NCBI GenBank assembly: GCA_018716875.1
Contig: DVJJ01000118.1
Location: 1 to 64,000, forward strand
DNA: 64,000 bases
Source of the DNA: Candidatus Avoscillospira avistercoris
GTDB taxonomy: Bacteria; Bacillota; Clostridia; Oscillospirales; Oscillospiraceae
Reading direction: 5' to 3'
In this document: in pieces, positions 16,621 to 23,848 of the stretch
Position numbering within the stretch: position 1 is the first letter of the stretch
How the letters are laid out: the number at the start of each line of letters is the position of its first letter
Translations under genes and position numbers: made by a program
Notes under the pieces: model-generated
Database searches by the model: none
What the model saw: only the letters and a program-made list of their open reading frames with translations
What the model was told of the DNA's origin: nothing

Positions 16621-16670
16621 GCTATTCCCTCCACAAATAGAAAAATAGAATTATCACAACAAATCGATTT

Positions 16671-16699
16671 ATTCTACCACAATTATACCACTGTTACAA
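16671..16699 (-). promoter_or_regulatory. Predicted promoter of prfC
   Basis: Minus strand TTGTAA (16694-16699), 17 bases, TAGAAT (16671-16676). A second minus 10-like TATAAT lies in the spacer, so the exact start is uncertain. Confidence 0.5.
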
Positions 16700-16738
16700 G
16701 GTCATTTTTCACTTCTGACACCGTCCGACGGATTTCCG

Positions 16739-16767
16739 TTGCCATTTGGTGCCGTATCTGATAAAAT
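16739..16767 (+). promoter_or_regulatory. Predicted promoter of the 16804 membrane-protein gene
   Basis: TTGCCA (16739-16744), 17 bases, TAAAAT (16762-16767), 37 bases before the start codon. Confidence 0.55.
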
Positions 16768-16803
16768 ACGACGTAGGAACGCTGTTGGAAGGGAAGGGAG
16801 AAC

Positions 16804-17967
16804 ATGGAACAACTGCTGGCCCAGCTGGGCAGACAATGGTATCTGCTGCTGGCATTGGTGGGCGTGGCGGCCCTGCTGCTGCTCAACGGTGCGGCCTATG
16901 TCCACGTCATGCGGCCCCGCAGCGGCACTCTGGAATGGATCTCCCGCTATGACCGTCCGGCCTGTACCTTGCTGGACGGCTGGACCGCCCTGACCATAGG
17001 TGACATTGTACCCATGCTCTCCGTCACCTTGGGCGCGGCGGCTGTGTGGGGCGCTGCCGCTCTGGTCACGGCTCGCTCGCTGTACGGCAGCCCCGTCCCC
17101 GGCGATGTGCTGGCAGAGATGGCGGTCACCCATATGGTATTCCCGGCTCTGACGGCACTGGCCTTCTACCGGCTGCTGCGGGGGCTGTTCGGCAGCCGCC
17201 TGGGAGCCTTGCTGGGCACCTGGATTCTGACGATGTCCATGGCGGTGCAGCCGTCCCCCATGCTGGTGGCGGCGCTGGCGGCCCTGCTGCTGACCCGGTA
17301 TCTGACGGCCCCGGCCCAGTCCGCCTTTGGAGAGTACAGCCTGTATCTGATTCTGGCCTTTGCCATGGCTGCGGTGGGCTGCTATCTGCGTCCGGGTCTG
17401 GCCGGTGTGGCCCTGACCATGTTTGTGCTGCTGTGCTGCGGCGCAGCCGACCGCTTTGTCCATGCCGGACGGGGGCGGCTGGTGCGGAGTTTGCTGGCCG
17501 GTTTGCTCAGTCTGGCTGTGGTATGGATTCTGACCTATGTCCCCGGCGGCGTGGCCCAGGGCTTGCCCTTTCCCCAACTGCTGGTCCTGCGGGATTTTTA
17601 CGAGTATGCCCTGCACCGCATGGGCTGGGAGCTGCTGAACGGTCTCGGCAGCGGCGTATCTCCCATTGTGCAGTTTTACTTTGACTGGCCCTTGGTGATC
17701 TGCGGAACGGCGGCCTTTGTGGTCTGCCTGGTGGGCGGCTTCCGGCGGCCCAAGGCCCCGGCCTTGCTGGCGGCAGGCTGGATGGCGGCGCTGACGGTTT
17801 TGTGGCTGCTGGGGGGACTCTATTTGGTTCCCCTGGGCTGTGCCCTCTGCCTGTCCAGCCTGTGGGCCGATTTGTCCCAGCGGGGACAGCCTTGGCTGGC
17901 GGTGGTGGCTGGGGGCAGCATCCTGCTGGTACAGTTGACGCTGTACGGCTTCTACTGGCTTACTTAA
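16804..17967 (+). CDS. Polytopic membrane protein, possibly GT-C glycosyltransferase-like
   Basis: A 387-residue protein with about ten hydrophobic segments, not firmly recognised. The start MEQLLAQLGRQWYLLLALVG is preceded by GGAAGGGAAGGGAG. A YDRPACTLLDGWT stretch in the first extracytoplasmic loop, at about residues 50-62, is followed by alternating membrane helices such as GSRLGALLGTWILTMSMAV. The pattern resembles lipid-linked-sugar glycosyltransferases of the GT-C fold, but the diagnostic acidic loop motif is not clear. It is a single-gene unit with its own promoter and terminator, and the context gives no further clue. Confidence 0.7.
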   Translation: MEQLLAQLGRQWYLLLALVGVAALLLLNGAAYVHVMRPRSGTLEWISRYDRPACTLLDGWTALTIGDIVPMLSVTLGAAAVWGAAALVTARSLYGSPVPGDVLAEMAVTHMVFPALTALAFYRLLRGLFGSRLGALLGTWILTMSMAVQPSPMLVAALAALLLTRYLTAPAQSAFGEYSLYLILAFAMAAVGCYLRPGLAGVALTMFVLLCCGAADRFVHAGRGRLVRSLLAGLLSLAVVWILTYVPGGVAQGLPFPQLLVLRDFYEYALHRMGWELLNGLGSGVSPIVQFYFDWPLVICGTAAFVVCLVGGFRRPKAPALLAAGWMAALTVLWLLGGLYLVPLGCALCLSSLWADLSQRGQPWLAVVAGGSILLVQLTLYGFYWLT

Positions 17968-18017
17968 AAAGGGCCAACACCGCAGAATTGTGTCTGCGGC
18001 CCTGGCTGGCCCTTTTC
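17966..18017 (+). terminator. Intrinsic terminator after the 16804 gene
   Basis: AAAAAGGGCCA pairs with TGGCCCTTTT around an inner CCGCAG/CTGCGG stem. It begins at the stop codon and ends in TTTT. Confidence 0.85.
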
Positions 18018-18040
18018 CCTCAACTGTGCAGTTTGCAACT

Positions 18041-18117
18041 CTTGAAATACATCCAGTATTCCGGCGAGTTTCAAACTTTCATTTGAGGCAAAATGGCTCA
18101 GCCAGTGCTCTTGCCAA
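18041..18117. repeat. Second repeat type, copy 1
   Basis: The block starts CTTG, then ATACATCCAGTAT (18047-18059), then CAAAAT, and ends CTCTTGCCAA (18108-18117). These landmarks recur in the same order and with nearly the same spacing on the minus strand at 21635-21714. Bases between the landmarks differ. It is intergenic and non-coding as far as I can see. Confidence 0.65.
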
Positions 18118-18141
18118 ATTATGCGGTGCCGGCCTGATAAG

Positions 18142-18171
18142 TTTACATTAGTTTTATGATAAAACTATAAA
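18142..18171 (+). promoter_or_regulatory. Predicted promoter of rpiB operon with palindromic operator in the spacer
   Basis: TTTACA (18142-18147), 18 bases, TATAAA (18166-18171). A perfect palindrome, TAGTTTTAT-G-ATAAAACTA (18149-18167), fills the spacer, the typical place for a repressor operator. The ATG is 25 bases downstream behind GGAGG. Confidence 0.5.
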
Positions 18172-18195
18172 AAATCAACGATGGAGGAATGACGT

Positions 18196-18633
18196 ATGAT
18201 CGCGATTGCCTGTGACCATGGAGCGGTGGCCCTGAAAGAGGCCATCAAGGCCCATCTGACTCAGCGGGGCCTGGAGTATAAGGATTTCGGTACCAACAGC
18301 ACCGACAGCTGCGACTATCCCGATTTCGCGGGACCGGCGGCTCTGGCTGTGGCCTCCGGCGAGTGTGACCGGGGCATTGTCTGCTGCACCACCGGTCTCG
18401 GCGTGTCCATTACGGCCAACAAGGTCCGCGGCATCCGCTGCGCCCTGCTGTCCGATATTATGAGCGCCCGGCTGACCCGTCAGCACAACGACACCAACAT
18501 GATGGCACTGGGCGCCGGTGTGGTGGGCGAAAAGCTGGCCCTGGAAATCGTGGACATCTGGCTGGATACGGCCTTTGAGGGCGGCCGCCACCAGCGCCGG
18601 GTGGAAAAAATGATGGCCTACGAGGGCAAATAA
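18196..18633 (+). CDS. rpiB: RpiB/LacA/LacB family sugar-phosphate isomerase (ribose-5-phosphate isomerase B)
   Basis: A 145-residue protein of the family's usual length. ACDHGA at the N-terminus, DYPDFA at 40-45, CCTTGLGVSITANKV at 63-77 and RQHND at 95-99 match the RpiB active-site segments. The nucleophilic Cys of the C-G-T-G motif is present (Cys64), but the following Gly is Thr here. The enzyme interconverts ribose-5-phosphate and ribulose-5-phosphate, or other pentose/hexose phosphates. Its stop codon overlaps the next start by one base, so it is coupled to the phosphatase gene. Confidence 0.9.
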   Translation: MIAIACDHGAVALKEAIKAHLTQRGLEYKDFGTNSTDSCDYPDFAGPAALAVASGECDRGIVCCTTGLGVSITANKVRGIRCALLSDIMSARLTRQHNDTNMMALGAGVVGEKLALEIVDIWLDTAFEGGRHQRRVEKMMAYEGK

Positions 18634-19409
18634 TGGAGCAGCTGCACCAGTCCATAATAGACGCCGTCCGGGAGGCGGGGGCCATTGTCCGTTCCGCCGA
18701 CGAGGATAAGGGTATCAAGGAGAAAAGCGGCCACCAGGACTTGGTGACCCGGTACGACGGTGCGGTTCAGCGGTTTCTGGAGGAACGGCTGTTGTCGCTG
18801 CTGCCGGAGGCGGGCTTTTTGGGCGAGGAGGATGCCCCCAACCACACGGAGCGGGAATGGGTGTTCATTGTGGACCCCATCGACGGCACCACCAATTTTA
18901 TCAAGGGCATTCCCATTGTAGGCATCTCTGTGGGGCTGGCCCAAAACGGCCAGATGGAGCAGGGCGTGGTCTATAACCCCTATACGGACGAGATGTTCAC
19001 GGCCCGCCGGGGCCACGGGGCCTTCTGCAACGGCAAGCCCATCTCTGTGATCAATAATCCCCTGGCCGACGGCATTTCCTTTTTTGGTACATCGCTCTAT
19101 TATCCGGAGCTGGGAGACCGCTCCTTTGCCATTGCCAAAAAGCTGTTTGAAAGCAGCCTGGACGTGCGCCGTCTGGGGGCGGCTTCCCTGGATTTGTGCT
19201 ATGTGGCGGCGGGCCGGGGTGAATGCTACTTTGAGTGTTCCCTGTTCCCCTGGGACTACGCGGCGGGCAGTCTTATTCTGGAAGAGGCCGGCGGCATTGT
19301 CACCGATATGACGGGTGCGCCCCTGCGGTTTGACCACAGATGCTTCATGGCGGCGGCCAACACCGCTTCCCACCAGCAGCTTCTGGATCTGATCGCCGGG
19401 TGCGGCTGA
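18633..19409 (+). CDS. Inositol monophosphatase family protein
   Basis: A 258-residue phosphatase. GEEDAP (about 68-73) and VDPIDGTTNFIKG (about 84-96) hold the metal-binding Glu and the two Asp, and FPWDYAAGSLILEEAGG near 205-221 holds the third metal Asp. The family dephosphorylates inositol-1-phosphate, 3'-phosphoadenosine 5'-phosphate or fructose-1,6-bisphosphate; the substrate is not decided here. Coupling to rpiB suggests sugar-phosphate metabolism. Confidence 0.9.
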   Translation: MEQLHQSIIDAVREAGAIVRSADEDKGIKEKSGHQDLVTRYDGAVQRFLEERLLSLLPEAGFLGEEDAPNHTEREWVFIVDPIDGTTNFIKGIPIVGISVGLAQNGQMEQGVVYNPYTDEMFTARRGHGAFCNGKPISVINNPLADGISFFGTSLYYPELGDRSFAIAKKLFESSLDVRRLGAASLDLCYVAAGRGECYFECSLFPWDYAAGSLILEEAGGIVTDMTGAPLRFDHRCFMAAANTASHQQLLDLIAGCG

Positions 19410-19663
19410 CGGTGGAATACGATGGATGCTGGGCCGTCGCCTATGACCGGATTGCTGCCTTCTGGCAGCAGCAGCCCGATGTGACCATGGACGGAACAGC
19501 ATACCGGTACGGCGGCTGCCGCATTGAGGTGACCCGTCTGCCGGACCGGTCCCTGGGCCGTTGGTCCATGCCCCAGACACAGGTACGGTTCACCGGCGAC
19601 GACCGGGACACGGCGGCCATTTACCGCCGCTTCTTCCTGGCCTTTCTCTCTGCCGGAGGATGA
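19400..19663 (+). CDS. Small conserved-looking protein of unknown function
   Basis: An 87-residue open frame starting at a GTG (19400) inside the end of the phosphatase gene, overlapping it by ten bases. The protein begins MRLTVEYDGCWAVAYDRIAA when the GTG is read as Met, and ends RFFLAFLSAGG. It has no signal peptide or membrane segment and I do not recognise a family. Its codon use resembles the neighbours, and a terminator follows 40 bases later, which supports it as the last gene of the rpiB operon. Confidence 0.5.
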   Translation: MRLTVEYDGCWAVAYDRIAAFWQQQPDVTMDGTAYRYGGCRIEVTRLPDRSLGRWSMPQTQVRFTGDDRDTAAIYRRFFLAFLSAGG

Positions 19664-19703
19664 CCACCAAACTGGTGGCGACACCTCAAAAAACCTATGA
19701 AAC

Positions 19704-19750
19704 ACTGGAGCTTCCTGTGCATATGATACAGGAAGCTCCAGTTTTTTCAG
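19704..19750. terminator. Bidirectional intrinsic terminator
   Basis: CTGGAGCTTCCTGT and ACAGGAAGCTCCAG form a perfect 14-base-pair stem with a nine-base loop, followed by TTTTTT. The minus-strand copy also ends the gene at 19774. Confidence 0.9.
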
Positions 19751-19773
19751 TTGAAGGAAAACGCTGGGCCATG

Positions 19774-20352
19774 CTAATCCAATGGTGCAACAATGGAATT
19801 CCGTCCATTGTTATAGAAAAACGTGACGCTGTTCGCGTCCCATTGCAGCGAGTACTCCTCCATATCAATGGGCTTGATGGTGTTGTTTTTTACCTCTCTG
19901 GCCCGAACGCAGACCAGCAGGGGGTTCATCCGTTCGTGTACGGTAATCCGGACGTCATGGATAATCTGTGTCTCCTGTACAATGATGGTATGTGCGCCGT
20001 CCGGGGAGGTAAAGCTGTGATGGCAGCCCTCCAGACTGTTGGAAATCAGACAGACCGTATTGGAAATCAGCAATAGAGCCAAAAGGCCAAAGAGTTTTAG
20101 ACCCAGCAGAATGTAGGTGCTGCTTCGACGTTCGGTTTTCCTGAAAACGTGCAGGACACACAGCAAACTGCCGCTGATGAACGCGATACCGTTCAATCCA
20201 ATCTGAATCAGTTCAGCGGACCCCCAGGTTCCCACCAGAATTTTGTACTCGCCGCTGACCGGCAGCATCCACACCGCAAGATTGACAAACGGCCAAAGAA
20301 AGCACAGGGAAAATGCCGCATATAACAGTCCTTTAATGAGGGTACGGTTCAC
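19774..20352 (-). CDS. Membrane protein of unknown function
   Basis: A 192-residue protein, not recognised. Three hydrophobic helices occupy the first 100 residues (GLLYAAFSLCFLWPFVNLAV, IQIGLNGIAFISGSLLCVLH, LLGLKLFGLLALLLISNTVC), followed by a soluble C-terminal domain of about 90 residues ending SVTFFYNNGRNSIVAPLD. The GTG at 20352 is preferred because AGGGAG lies nine bases upstream; the ATG at 20361 directly abuts that site. The gene looks AT-richer than its neighbours. A bidirectional terminator follows it. Confidence 0.65.
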   Translation of the reverse strand: MNRTLIKGLLYAAFSLCFLWPFVNLAVWMLPVSGEYKILVGTWGSAELIQIGLNGIAFISGSLLCVLHVFRKTERRSSTYILLGLKLFGLLALLLISNTVCLISNSLEGCHHSFTSPDGAHTIIVQETQIIHDVRITVHERMNPLLVCVRAREVKNNTIKPIDMEEYSLQWDANSVTFFYNNGRNSIVAPLD

Positions 20353-20546
20353 CCAATCCATCTCCCTTCCGGTTTTTTGCTTTGGCGCTCCGGGTCAAAA
20401 CATCTGCGTTTTATTGTAACAGACTGACCGGAAAATGGGAAGCGTTCTCCGGTGCGCCGCGGCGTCCCGTTTTTTTGACGGGCAGGGCTATTCAAATCCG
20501 GGCGGCTATGGTATGATGGGCAAAAGAAGAAAAGGAGGCTGAGACC

Positions 20547-21380
20547 ATGGAACAAGAGACCTATTGCGGCAAATCCTGTACCGCGTGTCCCCATCGGGAG
20601 GAGCTGGACTGTCCCGGCTGTAAAAGCGGGCCGGGCATGGCGTTTGGAGACTGCGAAATTGCCCGCTGCTGCCGGGAAAAGAACCACGCCGACTGTAAGA
20701 CGTGTACCAGCTGGAATGGCTGCGGTCTGCGGGCCGGCCGGGAACAGGAACCGGTCATCCGCCTAAAGCGCAGCGAGCGGGAAGCACAGAAGAAACAGGA
20801 GTTGCAAGGCAACGCGCCGGTGCTGGTTCGGTGGATCAGCGTTCTGTTCTGGCTGTTTATCCCGCAGATTGTGGCGGGCCTGATGATCGATGACAACGTC
20901 ACAAAGATGCTGCCCGCCCTGCGGACGCCGGGCGTCCTGCTGACGATGGCCTGTACCCTGGCCTATGGCGTCGCCCTGTGGAAGATGCAGTCCATTGACC
21001 GGGGATACCGGACGGCGGCCATCTGCAATTTTGTGGGGGGTCTGGGAGGCCTTATGAACTTTATACCGTCGGCAGCCCTACAGATTTTGATTGGCCTGGG
21101 ACTGGCGGCTTTGAGTCTGGCGTCCTGCTATGTGGAATACAACACCCATGCCGAGGTGCTGGTCCCCACCAACATGCCCCTGGCCCAACAGTGGCGGCAG
21201 CTGTGGAGATGGAATCTCTGGTGCATCTGCGCACTGGTACTGGCGTTTGTGCTGATTCTTTTGGCTCCGGTGCTGGCGCTGCTGCTGATGCTGGCGGTAG
21301 CGATTGCCATGTTTGTGCTGCAAGTGCTCAAACTGGTGTATCTGCACCGTATGGCCAACCATTTCCGGCAATTCTGCTGA
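20547..21380 (+). CDS. Cysteine-rich zinc-ribbon-like domain fused to a polytopic membrane domain
   Basis: A 277-residue protein. The first 60 residues contain 12 Cys in spaced pairs (CGKSCTACPH, CPGCKSG, CCREKNHADCKTC), resembling the DUF3795-type cysteine-rich domain. A short charged linker is followed by six or so membrane helices from about residue 90. The protein ends VYLHRMANHFRQFC. The cysteine module probably binds zinc in the cytosol; the membrane part is not recognised. AAGGAGG lies upstream of the ATG. It ends upstream of the largest copy of the hairpin element. Confidence 0.72.
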   Translation: MEQETYCGKSCTACPHREELDCPGCKSGPGMAFGDCEIARCCREKNHADCKTCTSWNGCGLRAGREQEPVIRLKRSEREAQKKQELQGNAPVLVRWISVLFWLFIPQIVAGLMIDDNVTKMLPALRTPGVLLTMACTLAYGVALWKMQSIDRGYRTAAICNFVGGLGGLMNFIPSAALQILIGLGLAALSLASCYVEYNTHAEVLVPTNMPLAQQWRQLWRWNLWCICALVLAFVLILLAPVLALLLMLAVAIAMFVLQVLKLVYLHRMANHFRQFC

Positions 21381-21412
21381 ATGGGATGCGCTCATAGAAA
21401 GCTGAACAGAGA

Positions 21413-21815
21413 AAAGGCCGCCGTCCGCCACCCCGTGATGGGGTGGGGACGGCGGCCTTCGGCTGCGCCGGGGATTGCGCCATCTGCGGATGGCACTTTG
21501 GGACGCTGGGGGAGTTTCGCCCGCTGCGGCGGGCGGGTATTTCGCGCCGTGCGCGGCGCGGGTGTTTCGCCCGCTACGACGGGCGACCGGGGGCTCTGCC
21601 TCTGGACTCCGCGATTAGGGCAACGCGCCGCCGGTTGGCAAGAGGTGTCGGCGAGGAATTTTGTGTCAGAGCAAGGCGCAGCTTTGCAGCCATACTGGAT
21701 GTATGGCAAGAAGCTGGGCCGCAGCTATGGCGCAAAAGGCCCGGCGACACCCGCAGACACACCGGTGGTAAGTTGCCCCACAGAAAAAAATCGAGTAAAA
21801 CTTTTATATTTTTTC
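21413..21815. repeat. Dispersed multi-hairpin element, copy D, interrupted by an insertion
   Basis: The element starts with a long hairpin (AAGGCCGCCGTCC with GGACGGCGGCCTT), then a GGCC-like module, GCGCCATCTGCGGATGGCAC, CGCCCGCTGCGGCGGGCG, GCGCCGTGCGCGGCGC, CGCCCGCTACGACGGGCG and GGGGCTCTGCCTCTGG. At about 21616 it is interrupted by roughly 165 bases of unrelated sequence, and the AT-rich end resumes at about 21784 (AAAAAAATCGAGTAAAACTTTTA). The insertion holds the second repeat type at 21635-21714. The element ends three bases from the stop of the SDR gene. This accounts for the whole 21381-21817 gap. Confidence 0.85.
21635..21714. repeat. Second repeat type, copy 2, inside element D
   Basis: On the minus strand the block reads CTTG, ATACATCCAGTAT (21692-21704), CAAAAT, CTCTTGCCAA (21635-21644), matching the order in copy 1 at 18041-18117. 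It lies within the sequence that interrupts the hairpin element. Confidence 0.65.
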
Positions 21816-21817
21816 CG

Positions 21818-22513
21818 TCAGAGCACGAAGCCGCCGTTGACGCCCAACACCTGACCGGTGACAAAAGGGGCCTCCAACAGATAGGCGATGGCCTTGGCAA
21901 TATCCCCAGGGATACCGTTGCGGCCCAGGGGCGTCTGCTGGGCCAGATCGGCCAGCACCTCTGGACCGTAGCCCATCACCATATCGGTTTCCACTACGCC
22001 GGGGGCCACGCAGTTGACCCGGATGCCCGACGGTCCCAACTCCTGGGCCAGCGCCTTTGTCATGGCGATGACGGCCCCCTTGGTGGCCGAATAGCAGACC
22101 TCACAGGACGCGCCCACCTGGCCCCACATGGAGGACACGGTGACGATGGAGCCGCCCTGGACGGCCAGCATGGACGGGAGAACGCCATTGACACAGTGGT
22201 AGATGCCCTTGACATTGACCGCAAAGAGCCGGTCCCATTCCTCCGGCGTGATTTGAGAAATCAGCCCTTGGTGGGCGATACCGGCGCAGCAGACCAACCC
22301 CTGGATTGGTCCCAGGCGGGAAAAGGCCCCGCTGACGGCGTCGCCGTCGGCCACATCGGCACAGACGGCCTCGGCTCCGGTTTCTTGGGCCAAGGTCCGG
22401 GCGGCGTCGTGGCTGCTGCTGTAGAAGAAGGTCACCCGGTGGCCCAGGGCGGACAGATGGCGGACCGTGGCCGCGCCGATGCCGCGGCTGCCGCCGGTGA
22501 CGACAATGTGCAT
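21818..22513 (-). CDS. SDR-family oxidoreductase (FabG-like)
   Basis: A 231-residue short-chain dehydrogenase. TGGSRGIGAAT at residues 6-16 is the NAD(P)-binding T-G-x3-G-x-G motif, CCAGIAH is the NNAG-like motif, and the catalytic Ser-Tyr-Lys set appears as VSSMWGQVGASCEVCYSATK with YSATK in place. The C-terminus PFVTGQVLGVNGGFVL is typical of FabG-type 3-oxoacyl reductases. The substrate may be an acyl chain or another ketone; with no other fatty-acid genes nearby this is unresolved. AGGAGG lies 11 bases upstream, just after a terminator hairpin. Confidence 0.88.
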   Translation of the reverse strand: MHIVVTGGSRGIGAATVRHLSALGHRVTFFYSSSHDAARTLAQETGAEAVCADVADGDAVSGAFSRLGPIQGLVCCAGIAHQGLISQITPEEWDRLFAVNVKGIYHCVNGVLPSMLAVQGGSIVTVSSMWGQVGASCEVCYSATKGAVIAMTKALAQELGPSGIRVNCVAPGVVETDMVMGYGPEVLADLAQQTPLGRNGIPGDIAKAIAYLLEAPFVTGQVLGVNGGFVL

Positions 22514-22531
22514 ATGGAAAAAAACCTCCTG

Positions 22532-22562
22532 AAAAAACGCCCTTTTCCAGTGGAAAAGGGCG
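22532..22562 (-). terminator. Intrinsic terminator between yabR and the SDR gene
   Basis: Minus strand CGCCCTTTTCC and GGAAAAGGGCG form an 11-base-pair stem followed by six T. The ribosome-binding site of the SDR gene starts directly after the T run. Confidence 0.88.
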
Positions 22563-22574
22563 CTGAATGGTCAT

Positions 22575-23045
22575 TTAACGGCGTCTGCTTCTGCTGCGGT
22601 GGTCGGAATACTGCCGCAGAGAGGAAATCTTGCTGTCGGAGTCCTGCATGAACTGCTTGAGCATGTCATCAAAGGACTGGGGATCCTTGGGCGAAGAGGA
22701 GCGGAAGCCATCACGGGGACGGTCGGACTGCGGCCCTTTGGAGCGATCGAAGGGCGGGCGGCCGCGGTTGGCCTGAGCCGGACGGGGACCGCGCTCGTTC
22801 TGCTGACGGGGCGGCTCCTGGGTACGCTTGATGGAGAGATTGATTTTACCGTTCTCCATGGAGATGACCATGACCTTCACGTCCTGACCCTCAGTCAGAT
22901 GCTCGTGAATGTCGCTGACATAGGCGTGGGCAATCTCGGAGATGTGCACCATGCCGGTCTGGTTGCCGGGAAGCGAAATGAATGCGCCGAATTTGGTGAT
23001 GCTTTTGACTTTGCCTTCCACGATCGTTCCTACTGTGAAATCCAT
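22575..23045 (-). CDS. S1 RNA-binding domain protein (YabR-like)
   Basis: A 156-residue protein. The S1 domain occupies residues 1-72 (VGTIVEGKVKSITKFGAFIS, MVHISEIAHAYVSDI, GQDVKVMVISMENGKINLSI). The rest is a basic, Gln/Arg/Pro-rich disordered tail ending HRSRSRRR. In Bacillus yabR lies in the yabP-yabQ-divIC-yabR-spoIIE region, and the same order is present here. S1 domains bind single-stranded RNA; the exact role is not known. Confidence 0.9.
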   Translation of the reverse strand: MDFTVGTIVEGKVKSITKFGAFISLPGNQTGMVHISEIAHAYVSDIHEHLTEGQDVKVMVISMENGKINLSIKRTQEPPRQQNERGPRPAQANRGRPPFDRSKGPQSDRPRDGFRSSSPKDPQSFDDMLKQFMQDSDSKISSLRQYSDHRSRSRRR

Positions 23046-23103
23046 ATTCTATGTATTGTCCCCCTTGTTGATATGGCCCGTGCCCCGCGAAAGCCGTGGC
23101 GGA

Positions 23104-23382
23104 TTATTTGCCGGAATCCCGATAGGTGATCTCTCCAGGGAAGGCCAGGCCCAATTTGGACCGGGCGATTTCCTCCACACCCTCGTCGGTGTCCATGTTG
23201 GCAATGCTGTCCTGCAACCGCTGATTCTCCTGCCGGGCCATGGAGAGCTCCTGGTTGAGGGCGGCCACCTCGCTCGTCTTGGCTGCCACATCGGTGCGGA
23301 GGTCGGCATACTTCCAGGTCAGTGCTGCCAAGATCACCATGATCAGCAGTTTGGCCATCAGTGGTGTCTTTTTAAGTTTCAT
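23104..23382 (-). CDS. divIC: Septum formation initiator (DivIC/FtsB-like)
   Basis: A 92-residue single-pass protein: a short cytosolic start (MKLKKTPLM), one membrane helix (AKLLIMVILAALTWKYADL), then a coiled coil (TSEVAALNQELSMARQENQRL) and the conserved ending VEEIARSKLGLAFPGEITYR. DivIC pairs with FtsL and DivIB to assemble the septal peptidoglycan machinery. It overlaps yabQ by 11 bases and keeps the Bacillus order yabP-yabQ-divIC-yabR. Confidence 0.92.
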   Translation of the reverse strand: MKLKKTPLMAKLLIMVILAALTWKYADLRTDVAAKTSEVAALNQELSMARQENQRLQDSIANMDTDEGVEEIARSKLGLAFPGEITYRDSGK

Positions 23383-23848
23383 CCTGTGTTCCTCCGTCGG
23401 TGGTGCAGCCCATAGGAGCTGAGTGTTTTCGCTTACTTTTTATTCTAACCCATTTTTGCCCGGATGAAAAGAGATATTTTTTAAGTTTTTTACTTTTTTT
23501 CGACAGCAGGCCAAAGGGAACCATTGCCAGGCGGAAAAATCGCCGCAAAAGACGGCCCAACGCTGTCAGAATCCGCCGCAGCGGCGGCCCTACCGTGTGA
23601 AAATAGACCCAGGCGCCCAGAATCAGCAGGGGATAGAAAAAGAGAGGGAATTGGCCCCGGCCGCCGTAGAGGGCCAGCAGCAGCAGCGACGGCGTCAAAA
23701 CCGCCACAAAAACCACATCCAGAGGCAGCGTCAGCCGGGGCCAGGACCGGCGCAGCAGCCGCAGCACATCGTAAAACAGGGCCATCGCCGCGCCCACAAC
23801 GGCGGCGGCCCCCATCTGCCACAGCTGGAAAACAACGGGCTGCTCCAT
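23372..23848 (-). CDS. yabQ: Spore cortex biosynthesis protein YabQ
   Basis: A 158-residue protein with four hydrophobic helices in the first 105 residues (GAAAVVGAAMALFYDVLRLL, PLDVVFVAVLTPSLLLLALY, FFYPLLILGAWVYFHTVG) and a basic C-terminal tail. The FYDVLR motif is typical of YabQ, a membrane protein of the forespore envelope needed for cortex formation. Its start overlaps the yabP stop by one base and its end overlaps divIC. Sporulation-specific transcription is expected but no sigma-E-type promoter was identified with confidence. Confidence 0.9.
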   Translation of the reverse strand: MEQPVVFQLWQMGAAAVVGAAMALFYDVLRLLRRSWPRLTLPLDVVFVAVLTPSLLLLALYGGRGQFPLFFYPLLILGAWVYFHTVGPPLRRILTALGRLLRRFFRLAMVPFGLLSKKSKKLKKYLFSSGQKWVRIKSKRKHSAPMGCTTDGGTQDET

